DNA of 64,000 nucleotides from Atriophallophorus winterbourni (taxonomy: Eukaryota; Platyhelminthes; Trematoda; Plagiorchiida; Microphallidae): NCBI GenBank assembly GCA_013407085.1, contig JACCGJ010001846.1:43011-107010 (forward strand), in the 5' to 3' direction. Below the pieces are notes generated by a model. That model was not told the origin of the DNA, did not search any database, and saw only the letters and a program-made list of their open reading frames with translations. This document shows positions 1-12,200 of this stretch, piece after piece (the stretch's first letter is position 1; each line of letters begins with the position of its first letter). Position numbers and translations under genes: made by a program.

Positions 1-191
1 AGTGTGCAATCCAAAAGCCAATGCGGAGGGAAAATTAGCATCTTTCCATAGCCAAATGATCCGCGGCTGACACAAAGTCGCCAGCAAAAATACCGCAAAT
101 TGTTTCGAAAACGACTAGGGTACGATGTCGACAGCGTCAGACCAATAAACACGGTTACTGACTCATTGATACATGCAAAACACTCACTCAA

Positions 192-1622
192 ATGTCTTTA
201 AACGAATGCCAACGTTTGTTTAATAAATTGGCCGAACTAACTGAGTTGTACAAACCATACTCATCCGACCTCCTCGCTGTTACTGAAACCTGGTTTCAAT
301 CTTGTATGACTGAAATCGAACTGTCGATCCCCAACATAATACTATCACGCAAAGATCGCCACGATGAGATGGTGGTGTTGCTCTATACTGTCACAGGAAG
401 CCTTCAGTCAAACATATATAAACATTCATGATTTATTAATGGACGACTGGGAAGCGACTTCCGTTTTACGCTTCGTAGTTGCACGAAAAAATGAATAGGA
501 CAACGCAAGAGGACGAAGGAGCTAGCATTCACGCTGTCTATCTAGATATGACTCAAACTTTTATTGAGTTGATGACTTTCTTCTACACAAAAGCTGCATC
601 ACATGGGTAACAGCAGACAGCTACGTTTATGGCTTAAAAGTCACCTCACTGAACGCAAGAAAATTGTGCGAATGAACGACCTACCAGAGACGCTCTCATG
701 CATTTGATTCTATTTGATGATGATATTAAAATTTGGACGCGGATGAAATCTACTGCTGACTGTGTACAGCTGCAAAGAGATTCGGATTCTCTCCACAAAT
801 GTTCGGTAAGTTATAACTGCCATTCAATTCTCCAAAATACAAGGTGCTGCAAATTGGTAAGCCATTCCGGTACGAATGTCACATTGGGCATGCGATTTTG
901 AGCTGGACCGACTCGGAAAAGGATCTTGGAGTCTGGGTATGCCGCAGCATAAAGAACAGCATGCATTGTGAGGTCATTTGCAACGGTGCTTCCAAGCTTC
1001 TAGGTATGCTGCGACGGATTTGCAAACCTTCTCACCTGGAAGGTTGCCCACAATCATGATAAACTACTTCATTTCAACTATGGAGCATGGACTCTATGAT
1101 TTAAGAGCGATATACATCTGCTTGACATAATATATCATCACGCAACAAACTCTTAAGTGGTGTCCGGAACCTAACGTACAAGGAACGATTGCAAAAACGG
1201 AGACTCCCCACCTCTTTCAAATAAATCGTCGGAGTGATGCGATACTTATATACAAAGTACTGTATACCCCACATCATCATTTCAAAATTTTATTCGAATA
1301 CCGTAAGTCACAACATACACGCAGCCACTCGGCGACAGTACAAATTCCACATTCCGGTATTAGCTGTCGACGATATTTTTATTCTGTTCGTACGAAAGTA
1401 ATGTTACCGTACCCAGCGTTAAAACATTCATTCAAAATTTGGACACGTATTTGTTGCATAACGATTGGACGATATCTGCGTATTGACTCACGGTAAGTAT
1501 TCAACTGGAATACACGTGACATGACATGATTACTTGTTATTTCTTTTTCATGAACGAATATTTACTATGCTATGGTAATTGTGAAGCGATGTACTTTTTG
1601 TGACCATAAATTATTGAATTTT
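192..1622 (+). mobile_element. Decayed CR1-like non-LTR retrotransposon
   Basis: Fragments of a CR1-type ORF2 can be followed in order with many frame changes. Near 260-300 there is an endonuclease piece (DLLAVTETWF). Near 698-790 lies the reverse transcriptase catalytic strand, with LFDDDIKIW in place of the usual YADD. Near 844-1060 comes the region after the catalytic site (SEKDLGVWVC, ASKLLGMLRRI). The tail at 1560-1622 resembles the 3' end of the copy at 42.2 kb (ACTTTTTG followed by ACCATAAA). The element is dead: the frame shifts repeatedly and the middle of the RT is deleted. Confidence 0.75.
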
Positions 1623-2130
1623 AATTTATGCTGACGGTTGGTACCTGCCGGTGTAACCCATCCCATAACCGCGGAGTTTCGAGTAGGCTTCTTCGATTGA
1701 ACTAGTGCTGAGGTCAATGTGTTTGTCTGCTAAAAAGGGCACAAGAGTTCCACCAGTATGTTGAAACATCGCAAACAGTGTGAGTGAATGATCACTCACT
1801 ATCAGGAAGAAGACTACGAGACACGCATTTCAGACAGCGGGACAACGAGATATCAGAAAGAGACGACGTGGCACCTACCATTTTTCGAGTCACAACCATC
1901 CCTAGAGAAAGTCAAGACTCGGCTTTACGTATGTAGATTATAAAGCTTGAGTTCGCATTATCGATTGAATCACGTGTATTATATCACTTAGTGACTTGAA
2001 TAAAACATATATGAAAAAGACTTACTCGATTTAGTCCGGTGCTCGGTTCAAGGGAACAAGCCGCCTGGTTAGACAGTGGCGATTGGTTATTCTGAGCTAG
2101 AATGCGAGAAAAGTTAGTTCAAAATACCCG
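1623..2130. other. Unassigned sequence
   Basis: I see no coding exon, RNA gene or clear repeat in this stretch. Confidence 0.5.
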
Positions 2131-2215
2131 CCCTTGCACGGCTTTCAATTGCACACAACTAATGACCATTTTCGTACTGTTTGCACTCATTATGTAAGGA
2201 CAATACTATCAGGAC
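2130..2215 (-). repeat. Decayed family A hammerhead repeat
   Basis: On the minus strand the order of boxes matches the family A ribozyme repeats at 20.97 and 37.2 kb: a degraded core (ATAATGAG for CUGAUGAG), the loop GTGCAAACAGTAC, then CGAAA and a damaged helix III (ATGGT for CCGGT). The flanks also match (tracts like ACAGTAnnATCAGG on the plus strand). With these core changes it should be inactive. Confidence 0.55.
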
Positions 2216-2339
2216 CTTGTGAACCGGAACAGCGGAGAAATAGCCGACAAAAGGTTTCTACCTTTTGTTTAAAGCCACCATTGGGTTAGGCCTAGAACGC
2301 TATATATGCATATGTATACTAAATATGAGAAGTGAATAA

Positions 2340-2515
2340 ACAAAGTTAGACTTTTAAGTCACGTTCCGTACAACGAACCAAGATGTTCAAACAAAGAATC
2401 AAAAAGTGATTCTTGGTTGAGCACTCAAGATGCTTATGGATCATCCAAGTAAGGTGTTGCTCATGTTTCGGTGGTATGTAAGTGCGGAGGATGTGAGCAA
2501 CACATTACTTTGTGA
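2340..2515 (-). repeat. Partial family B repeat
   Basis: The segment carries the family B tail (GGATGTGAGCAACAC at about 2488) and, inverted upstream, the block TTCGTTGTACG...TGATTCTTGG that precedes the ribozyme in the 31.3 kb copy. No intact hammerhead core is visible. The two parts face opposite ways, so the copy is rearranged. The segment also contains a hairpin of GTGTTGCTCA and TGAGCAACAC. Confidence 0.5.
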
Positions 2516-2975
2516 AATAAACAAGTTTTACGTTTTGATATAAAGATTTATAGAATCTGTATCGTATACTCCTATAAGTATGTGGATTGTTCTTATTTAA
2601 CAATTTATATTATATTTACTCATCATCCAGCGATTTAAATTTTAGTTAATTTTCCAATGTAGTTTGGCAGCTAATCAATTGTTTTTAGATCTTAGCCCAT
2701 TACCTCCCGGCGATCGTATATGAGATCACTTACAAATAACAGATTTTTTAATTATCTGTCTGTATATAAGCATATATAACCTTCACGCTATATCTATTAG
2801 GTATATTTCTCTGATATGCACATGAGATTAAAAAAATTCGCTTTAAATTAATTGATATACAAGCTTGAATATATCGAAATTGTACTCATGAGAACTGTTA
2901 TGGGAGGTAATGGGTTAAGAAGCAACGTGGTGGACTGGGATAAAAATAAAAAAAGTTTAATTACGATGAAATGAT

Positions 2976-3278
2976 ATGTACAGAAGATTGGGTTGGTTGC
3001 GGGTTGTACTGAAAAAAACTATCAGTCACTTACGAGAAGACATTCTTGGAATTAGCATCGGCTCCCGTATCATCATGGGGCTACATGATGCGAAGAAGAT
3101 GGGAATTCTCCTAATGAATGTGGGAAACATGGTTGCATTCAACGAATTCTGGCTCAACGGTAGCAAATACGAGGGAAGTGGGTTGAAAAGTGTAGTCCAG
3201 ACGCAGTCCTGTGGAACGTTTTTAAAATCCAATATCGTGGATTTGATGATTGATTTGACGAAAGTAAAACAACAATAG
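2976..3278 (+). CDS. Unidentified open frame, 100 aa
   Basis: This is an uninterrupted frame of 100 codons in otherwise AT-rich DNA. The predicted peptide contains GISIGSRIIMGLHDAKKMG and ends with a lysine-rich tail. I do not recognise a family, see no splice context, and the opposite strand is open over part of it. It may be a chance frame or an eroded exon or transposon piece. Confidence 0.15.
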   Translation: MYRRLGWLRVVLKKTISHLREDILGISIGSRIIMGLHDAKKMGILLMNVGNMVAFNEFWLNGSKYEGSGLKSVVQTQSCGTFLKSNIVDLMIDLTKVKQQ

Positions 3279-3666
3279 CATATCCAACATTTACTAGCCA
3301 GAGCATATTGAACAGAGTCGAGAGTTGATAGGTAAGGAAGTGGATATCATTATCTCGTCATTCTTATTGGGTGCATCTGTATGTGCAATGCTTGAGAACA
3401 TACAGATATCTGAATATCAGATAATGCACAATAATTTAATTCTAGATTGAGGACAAATGACTGTCACTTTGCCCCCTGCGAGATTTTGGTTCGTACATCA
3501 AAGACAAAAGTAGTATTGATTACTTTTGAAATTCTGTGTGACCAGAGACTTCCCACTAAGGATCACGGGTATGGTCCGTGAAGACACAACAAGATTGGTT
3601 TTACCGTACGAATATGAAAATGAGATCTTGTGGAAAAATCAAGAAATCTGAAGGTCTTAGATAATC

Positions 3667-3870
3667 TCTTTATTCACACCCATAATTAACTGGTACCACC
3701 CCATATGCAACACAAATTTCAGTACCAGACTTTGGGGCGAACACAGTAAAAAGCCATGAGGATTTACACAAAGTCCTATTGTGAACCATGGGCGATGAAC
3801 GATAAGCCAACGTGTAAACAAAGCGTTCTTTGTCCGCTCCAAATTCGAATGACATCGCCTCAAAAATGGT
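3667..3870 (-). CDS. Unidentified open frame with a polyadenylation-like end
   Basis: Read from ATG at 3855 this frame gives 61 residues (starting MSFEFGADKERFVYTLAY) and ends in a TAA that overlaps AATAAA. The peptide composition looks protein-like, with a run of beta-strand-like hydrophobics near the end. No family is recognised and no upstream exon is proved. It could be the last exon of a small gene or the 3' end of an unknown element. Confidence 0.2.
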
Positions 3871-5100
3871 CAGTCACTGACTTGGTTCGATCAGATTAGG
3901 CACTTTACAAAGATGTATCTTATTGGTTAAAATGATCGCGATCCGAGAGCATGCTGCGGATTAGGGCTCACAACCTTCTTCTTCGGAAATCTTGGTGTAG
4001 ATTCATTCTTGAATGTTCGGACTAATCCTTCATATGGTCGAGTGTAGTGGCAGCATACAGTAGTGTGCTTTCATGGTGGGAGTTATAATGGCCCACGAAA
4101 CTTGACTGAATGCATACGTCCAAATGTTGGCATTTCGAACCAGTGTATGTGTGTGCGTAATATGCAGCGGATTTCATTGCTTTGAATGCTCCTTCCTCCA
4201 ACTATTTAGGAGTTTTTTGTCGTTTGTAAAGGATATTTAATTATTGGCGCTTGCGATTGGCTTGATACTACCATTGATGACGCAGATATAAGCTATGATG
4301 GCATGAAATCACGGCGGTAAAAAATTATGAGATAGATGCGAAGGACTGAACACCCACTGGCATAAATTACGTACGATTGCGTTAATAAAACGCTATTGCT
4401 CATCGTCATTATATGTTCAAAGTGCCCAATGTATAGCCTAATATAAACGGTTGCTGAAGTGCGGCCGCATTTTGACTGTTCTGACACTTTTGATCATATC
4501 TCCACTAAAATCTCTCCGGATTATAACCATTCTAAAAATTCTGTGTTACTCTTGACGATAGCTATCGGAATTCATACGTTTTTATAGTGTGAGCCGATGT
4601 GCAGCAAAGTTGCTGTTTCGACGAAAATATCTGAGTTTGCTTCCGCGCGTAGACGTTTTCTCACAGCTTGCTATCCTATGATTTTTGCTATTGTGGTAAA
4701 CATCACATCGAGCTACGCATTTTGATACCTCGTTCTATGTTCTGTCTTGTGTGGTTAACGAGTTATCGTGGATTATTTGCTAAATGACGAAATCAGGAGT
4801 TCGAACGGAGATACATTGACCAGTCGACCATCTGTCAGTCGGCTAGCGCATTCAGGCTACCAACATGTGAGACCGCCTCAAGAGATCCAACACAGACAAG
4901 AAATCGATCGATCAAGATGTGACTGCGAGGATGGTAACCCAACAGCGACATGGAAACAACTTGACCTTTGCGCCAAGGGCCTGGATCCAGTGATAGTGAT
5001 TCGGTTAATGTACTTTTTGCGAAGTACACCTGCACGTGACTTGCGATGAGAATTAGACCGATGAGTGTGTAAGGCTTGTGAACGATAATGAATATCCTAG
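3871..5100. other. Unassigned sequence
   Basis: No supported gene or repeat was found. A 93-codon open frame at 4768-5049 has no recognisable motif and is treated as chance. Confidence 0.4.
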
Positions 5101-5129
5101 AGGGACGACATACCTGGAGTTTGTCAGTT

Positions 5130-5420
5130 AATTCATAACTAACTCAGGTGCCCCAAATCCTATCGCTGACGCGCTAACTGCAATAGGTATTATAGAGTTA
5201 TCATCCTCCATCGACTTCAGCGAAACCGCTGCAATGTAAGCTAACGATGCCGAGATCGCACAGCTCAGGGACTCCTCTTCTCTAAATATCGCACCTCACC
5301 CCATGTCCGAAGGCTTAGGCTATATTCTTTGTATCGTATCGCAAAGGGATCCTAGACCACTTAGCCCGTCTGCGTTCAGGAGGGCGTATATTTAAACCCA
5401 ACACAATTTTACCATCCTGA
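5130..5420 (+). mobile_element. Ty3/Gypsy polyprotein remnant (RNase H to integrase link)
   Basis: Translation gives PNPIADALTAIG followed by a linker containing AQLRDSSS and then RDPRPLSPSAFRRA. This is the pattern at the end of Gypsy RNase H (NxxADALSR) and the segment before the integrase zinc finger (PRPFVP...RR). Compare the intact version in the element at 57.35-57.57 kb. It has an internal stop and loses similarity after about 5410. Confidence 0.6.
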
Positions 5421-6217
5421 TATTCTTGCCAGCGTTAGGCTATTCACGGGTAGATTTGTGTTGTTTTGACATTGACCCGGATATTAACCCGGTTAACCTA
5501 AATAATTGAGGTGTTTTTAATATATTCGATTGCCTCAATTGCTTTGTTGATAAATCCTCGTTGGGTTGTGATATACATGGGAATTTTGGGCGTCACTCAA
5601 CTTGGGACGTTCGGCATGACACTGTCACGCCAGCCGCAACATCTACGGTAATAAGCCGTTGTACATAAAGCGTTTACACACAATCCGCCATCTCCACAGC
5701 GATTAGGCGCGCACTCTCCGATTATGTAATGGGTATTTATCAGTTGGTGTATTCCGGTACGTGTTTTGTACATCATCCTTATAACTCAGTCGTAGCCTTA
5801 AACCCAAGCACCAGAGACATTTTTCTTATTCTCCCCCCTCAGGTATAGATGCACTCTTCCCAAAGATACAACCGTGGCACACGCCATTCACGGGACATCA
5901 ACGCTTGTCGCCAACTAATCCGTAGCCCCAGCCATCAACCATGAGCACTCACTGTCCAACACGAAATCTATCAGAAAAGTCCCTTATTAGTCCGACTTGG
6001 CACGCCACTCAGTATTTTCCAGGCGAGGCCGTTTGCCATCAACCCTGGGGATGCAGGAAAGCATCAGCAGGGACTGTGTTTACGAGGCACCTGATTCTTT
6101 GTTGTCAAGCCTACGGATGCCCCTACATCTGCTCCTAATATATGTTCGTAATAAGACACTGCCAGACGGGCGATTCCCGCAAGAAGCGCGTTCACCCCAT
6201 GTGAGACGTCACGTGGC
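5421..6217. other. Unassigned sequence, possibly eroded retroelement
   Basis: It follows the Gypsy remnant in the same orientation, but I could not recognise integrase motifs in it. Short open frames at 5941-6221 have no family signature. Confidence 0.35.
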
Positions 6218-6484
6218 TTAGTCCATGGCTGGTTCATCTTGTACCATGCCCCGGTCACCACCAACAATCGACCCATGCAGATCAAGTGCCTTGGCTGACT
6301 TCGGAGTGACTGGTTGCTGAGATACTCTGTTTCTGACTGGAATGACTTGGCACCGCTTGGCCCATTCGACTGTCAATTCCTGATCAGAAGTCCCCCTTGA
6401 CCAGACATCTTGAATGAGGGCTCTGTAACAACTGTGTTTTACTGGATTGAAAAATTGACTTCTCTTACGTTCACGCGTGCTACG

Positions 6485-6832
6485 TGACTGCTCTTCTGTA
6501 CAGTTGTACACGTTTTGGCTACCGCGATAATAATCTTCACCGCCCTGTGTTTTCTCACACATTCGTGGGACGTTATTGTAGTAGTAAGTCTACTACAAAT
6601 AGGTGAGCCCGACGTGATACACGCATCCTTCGTGTACTACCATTGGTAAGCTCTGTATACACGCACCCTTCATGTATTTTTCAGCTAGGTCAATTTCCCG
6701 ATTTATGTCTGCGTTATTTCTTCAGATGCCACCGTTGCACACGTTTTGGCTACCGCGATAAAATCTTCACTGTCCTGTGGGTTCTCTCCTATCTTCGTGG
6801 GACGTTATTGTAGTAGTCAGTCTACTACAGGA
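6485..6832. repeat. Two copies of a ~100-base block
   Basis: Bases about 6500-6600 and 6735-6835 share the same text. Each has CACGTTTTGGCTACCGCGAT, then CTTCAC, then TCGTGGGACGTTATTGTAG and a palindromic GTAGT...CTACTAC end. Between them are two related units containing ACACGCA and CCTTC(A/G)TGTA. The second copy abuts the CR1 3' fragment. An unassigned minus-strand frame (6218-6562) overlaps the first copy. Confidence 0.7.
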
Positions 6833-7060
6833 TCTCTCTACCCCCACATGTCATTTGTGCATCAAGCCTGAAAATGTTTAAGGCAAAACTTGACAAGTAT
6901 ATGTTGACCAAATCCAACCTCGCACCTCAATACACAAGCTGATTTTCCATATTGACAAAACATATTTGTTGTTTTTATACATTCCCTATATTTTTAATCT
7001 ATGGTTACTGTAAAGTATTTGCTTTTAGACCATAAAAACTGTGGATTACTCTGAATTAGT
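6832..7060 (+). mobile_element. CR1-like 3' end, 5'-truncated
   Basis: It closely matches the tail of the copy at 42.62-42.84 kb: the last codons (MFKAKLDKYMLTKSN-like), then CCCTATATTTTTAATCT, TTACTGTAAAGTA and a final ACCATAAAAACT. Severe 5' truncation is usual for reverse-transcribed LINE copies. Confidence 0.8.
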
Positions 7061-8470
7061 TAGCAAACGAAGACTTACTTGTGCCACTAGTTCCGAGGTA
7101 GTTGAGGCGATGCATGCCATCTGACCACATTCGTTCGGACGTTGCGTTTCTGAAGAGTTTGTTTCTATCGAAGAAGAAGACGAAGTTGCTAATTCCATTA
7201 GCGCAGAATATCAAACTCACTTTTCTGATTCACGTTAGGCGAGTTCACTTGATCCAGAAGTTTTTGCCGCAAGAGTACCTCTTCAGCAGATGGTATACGC
7301 AGATCGAATTGTTGCTAGAACAATAAAACGCCACACGAGGAATAAGTGAACACCGCAAAATATTACAAGATAAGAATTGAGGAATGCAGTATTGAGACAA
7401 GGGGCATAATTTGCGAAGGACAGTAATTCGGTAGTCTGTAAATGTTCAAACTAGTGGAAAGATAATAATAAAATTATCTTCAATTTGGCAAACCAAGTAA
7501 CGAATTTCATTACTTTCGGTTTTTTGGTATTGATAACCTTCAGCATCAAACAGAGCATGTTTACAATCTCCATGCCCCTATTTTTGTTTGATATATCACC
7601 CCAGAACGGGGATAGATGACAGCGTTCAAAATGGAAACACTTTTGTGCAGCGTTGGGTACAGATTATTATTGTTAATTATAGTTTCAGAACTGCTGATGC
7701 GAATCTACTTGTCCCTAACATTAGAAACTGTATTGTAGCTATCAGCAAAAACTTCGCGGTCACATGCAAATGTTACAACAACAAACCAGTAGTCAGTAGC
7801 CATTTGGATCGGCAAGTGCCAAAATAAAGAGAAACAGGAGAATGGAGACATTCGGCAAATAAATCGAAGTCTAATGGGAAACAGTCTGATGACAAGAAAT
7901 AAGCGCATTAAGTTTATCCCATTTTATTGAGGAAAAGTAAATGCGGAACATGAAACACGCCCTCTTTCAGAGAACTATAGGCTTCGCCATTCTATCTATC
8001 TAGCTTTGGGAGACCTGATAGTATCCCAGCTGATGTGCAGTTTAAGACTGCGCGGCACTTTGCCTGGCTCAAGGTTTGTAAATGAAAACCCCAATCTTTT
8101 ACAATATATCTGAAATTCTCTACTGATTAACAGTTAATAAGCATATCGTGCAGCCTTCAAAAACGTTATCATATCGGAGGTCATATATCCCATTTGCTTC
8201 AAGATGCCTTTGTCAAAAGGAACTGCTTATTAAGCAATTACGGTCCCATTTAACTCGTTGATATTGTGCACATGTTCTGCGAATATTTATGTGTAGTTTG
8301 TGCAATATCCATAAAAAAGAAAGTTTGTAGTGAATGAAATTAAAATCAATTGATGCAAGCACCCTCACATACTGTATAATCCTTTAATTAATTTGATTAT
8401 GTGCAGGTGTGATTGACATCCGGTGGGAGATCAGCTTGATTGCGTAATACGTGCGCACATTAGGGGTCAT
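7061..8470. other. Unassigned sequence
   Basis: There is no recognisable gene. Open frames at 7102-7326 and 7588-7827 have no family features. A CTGATGA followed by GAAA at about 7873-7885 lacks room for a hairpin and was rejected as a ribozyme. Confidence 0.4.
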
Positions 8471-8474
8471 ATAC

Positions 8475-8790
8475 CTTAATGTTTATTCTGAAGCCAGATT
8501 GTGAAGATGTCGACCTTGCTTACCGCATTCATACCAGTCTTTGTTAACTCAACCGCCTCAGCGTCAAGACGTGCAACGTTATCAAGATCAACGCTATAAC
8601 CTGTGTCCATCATGTGTTCAGTTAAAACTAAATCTTTGATCAGTGTTTGATATTCACTTTAGTTGCGTGTCTGCTTTCCGATTCGCTTTTTGTGATAATT
8701 TATCCTAGTGCTGAATTCTCTGGAAGTTTGCCCGATATATACTCCGTGGCAATTTTCGAATACAACTTTGTCCTTCTTATTACAAATAAA
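8475..8790 (-). mobile_element. Penelope-like element fragment: GIY-YIG endonuclease
   Basis: The minus strand reads CNKKDKVVFENCHGVYIGQT followed by SREFSTRINYHKKRIG, then after one stop EHMMDTGYSVDLDNV. A cysteine cluster, a (G)VY-x-G-QT box and a downstream arginine match the GIY-YIG nuclease that ends Penelope-like reverse transcriptases. The family is known to carry hammerhead ribozymes in its terminal repeats, which fits the family D repeats in this window. Only the nuclease end remains, and it is broken by at least one stop. Confidence 0.7.
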
Positions 8791-8954
8791 ACGGCGCCAA
8801 AGTATCCAATTTAAGACAAATCAGCTAATTGCTCGGAACTGTATTAGAGTTAGTTAATTGTTGGTTTTCAGTTTGCATATTTGAATCAATTCACGGGAAA
8901 AGCAGTCAAGTGACTACAGAGAAAAAATCAAAAGTTATTTATTTCGTTACATAC

Positions 8955-9254
8955 TTTCGCTCCCATCGCATATAAGATTGGGGATATTTTTGAACCGGGA
9001 CATTGCGTTGAATCTGCCCACTGAACCTTCACATATCCTTTACGGTATCCTCGAACAACTTGACCTAATAGCGGCACGGTGTCACCAAGGATCTTGCCAG
9101 GATAACTAGCGAACCGGGCTTCTGGTGGCCAAAATTCATGGAGTATCGAGCGGTTGGAATGTAGATCTTTTTCGCAAAAATTGGCAACATTCGGAACAAC
9201 GAAGCAACCGCATCGTAGCTGTGCTAGGTAGTTCAAGGCCTGATCGCGAGCTTC
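8955..9254 (-). CDS. HECTD1: HECTD1-like exon 16: MIB/HERC2-like domain
   Basis: One hundred codons lie between GTTTTTAG and GTATGT. The second half, GQVVRGYRKGYVKVQWADST ... YAMGAK, has the MIB/HERC2 pattern (G-x-V, G-W/Y-V-x-V-x-W, Y-R-M-G). The first half is a helical linker with extra residues not seen in animal HECTD1. No later exon was found between here and base 1. Confidence 0.82.
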
Positions 9255-12200
9255 CTAAAAACAAATACAGCTGGAAGCATACTTGGAATATCGTGTAACA
9301 CATAGCAGGTGAAAACAGTTGCTGGCCAACCTCTTCCCAAAAGTTATATTCTTGTGATTTTATCAACAGATTGAGACTAAAACAGACTTTCAAGTCGTGA
9401 AGATAAACGAAAGTGAATAGCAGGCGATGGATCAACCAGAGCAAACTTGCAGCTGTTTGATATATAAATTTTCGGCCATAGCATGTATTTCATACACAGT
9501 ACAAAAACCAAAACATACATCGAACTCTGTGTTAATCGCATTATTTGGTGTGAAAAAGCGGATTGATCGTGCCAATCTTCTGCTTCGGCAACTGAAATTT
9601 CGTTTCCTTATATTTTTTGTGCGTAAACAAACCTACAATAAGCTGTTCATTATACATTTACGAAATTGACATTTTTTCTTTTACGTCTTGGAATTTTGAT
9701 TATCATGCTTTATGTTCCTTGACAATTTGTCTGATGCCAGAACTGCTCACACACATAAAGGTGATGTTATGGTAGTTTAAGGATGAAGTAGGGCACCCAA
9801 AGAACCATTAACTGGTATGCGAAATGATACAATCCCCTATCACCACGAAAGTTTCAGGACTTCAAATTAAATCAAGAAAGACTGAGTGTCGGAACTGGAA
9901 TAACGCTCAGTCAGCGGTAGTTTACGCTTCGAATTGGTTATGAATTGATTGGCATTTATTATTGAGAGTATTGTTTAATATTATCGCTAAAAACACAGGA
10001 AATTTCGTTCATTGCATGTTGTCTAACAATTATTCCCTTATTTTGTTGGGATGAATTACAATTTAACCAGCCTTTGCCACCATGTGGCCGATGCGACATT
10101 GACAAAGAATCCTACGCTAAGATCAATTATCAAAAAAACAGATCTATTGGGAGTATTTACGATGAGCAGCCTTTACTACTACAATCTAATTCAAAAGCCA
10201 TGATTGCTGTGAAGAGACACAATACCAGGTAAATAAGCTATTTAACGACTATGTCATCACAAAGCTCTAATATTTGAATATCCACCACTTAGATTTCACG
10301 GAATAGAAGAAATATGCTATTGGAACTGACCTTGTCTCGCTTATGGAACACCTTGGTTACCGTACCGAAAAATTCCACAGCATTCAGCTGTAATTGACGA
10401 GTCTCAAGGTGGCTTTCCAAATCGCTTGAGTTCGCACTGCACAACACTTGAATTCGAACGAATCGCCATTCACGCATCGTCGAGTTTAAAGACCACAACT
10501 TCATTCCTTGAGGACCCCAGTAAGACTTTGGATCACCGTCAGGGTTGATATGATGTTCTGCGATGAGTGTCCACTCCAAACTGTTCCGAGATGCCTAAAT
10601 AAACAATACGGATATTTGTGTTACAATCTCGACAATATGACACTCAGCGCTGCGACGGAACAATATTGATCAAGGTTAGATTTGCGCATAATTTTTATAA
10701 CATTTGTCTCACATGTAGCCGTGCACAGGGGAACCACAATGTTAATTGACCGATATCACGCTGTGCTGGCTAAATAGGCCACTTGATGCTGTCTTCGCCC
10801 ACCCGATTTAACAACCCTGGGATTTCGATAAGCTGTTTCGTGATACGACCAATTCGAAGTGGTGAGTGGACTGCTGCATAATCACGTTCCTTCTTCTGAC
10901 TAACAAACTTGACCCGACGAAGCTTCTGTGCTAGAAGTAAAACGTTACCTAAAATTGCTCTAACCGATTACTTTAGAATTTATCTTCATGATCATTACTA
11001 CTCAATCGGTCTCAAAAATGTTTTCAACGTGTTTTATAAAAAATACTATATTGCTGCACTCAACGGTAAAATTGAAATGAACGAACTTTTGCTTCCATTT
11101 TTGCACCTTACGTGTATCCTACATTGACATTGATCTAATGCTTGATATTGATCACATTCATTGCTCATGTTTCACTTTTCTTATACGTGTATTACAGAGC
11201 TTGATGTGAAATACCGAAAAGTATATCCTTCTCTCCATTTTGTATCCTACGTTGATGGAGAAAAATCAGTTAGTTAATTTCTACGCTTTACACAACGTAA
11301 ACTTTGAATATAAGTGTGAGACGAAACACTAATTTCGCTTTATAGCAAATCAGGATATTAGAGGGTTTTACATCAAACGTTTATTATCAAGTAAAATCGC
11401 TTGAATACATAGATTGAGATTGGAGAAATTTCAGAGTTACACTATTAAAGCGAGGCACGTGACGGTAAAATATATGTCGTCCACTTCAAGATTTATTGTA
11501 AAAAAGTTATAGCTTATAGGATATTCGTATAAGGAAAATAAATACATACAAAAAATGAGGCATTAGGAGGATCGACAGATTTGGTAGTTAGAAAATAATG
11601 TTGTATTGTCAGGGTATGATGGAAAAATATTCGTTAGGATAAATATCGTTTGAACTTGCTCAATGAAGTTATATAAACGGGCAGTAGGGTGGAATTACAA
11701 AGCATAAATCTATCCAGTTTGTTTCTGAAAATCCTTTCAATAGATGATTGTAAACCGTCCGACGTTAAGGAGTTCCGTAAGAAACAAACGCGCACAGAAA
11801 GGAAGAACCGACGGCAATTACGGTGAGAATGTGGTATATTCAATGCTAAAGCGTGAGTGCATGACGTATAGCTTGAATCGTAGACGAAATAGACGTCTCA
11901 AAGGACGAATCTTTGAGTTTAGTATTTTATAGGTGGGGACTAAATTCAATCGAACTCGTCTGTGAGCCAGTGTATCCAAATTAAGATGCACCAGTCGATC
12001 CTCATAAAGGAGATCGCGAAGACAGCCCACCATTTTAATTGCTCTGCGATAAATCCTCTCGAGCACCTAGATGTATTTTTTACAGCAATTGTGCTCGAGC
12101 TTGCACCTAGTAATCAAACACCGGGTTTATATACGTATTTAGGAACAGGGGGAATGTTGCGAGGGAAAACGTCTACAAAAACGTCGGAGAGTACCTAGGA

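Noticed and set aside
7865..7900. CTGATGA followed by GAAA on the plus strand
   Set aside because: Only three bases separate the boxes, so no helix II can form, and there is no repeat context.
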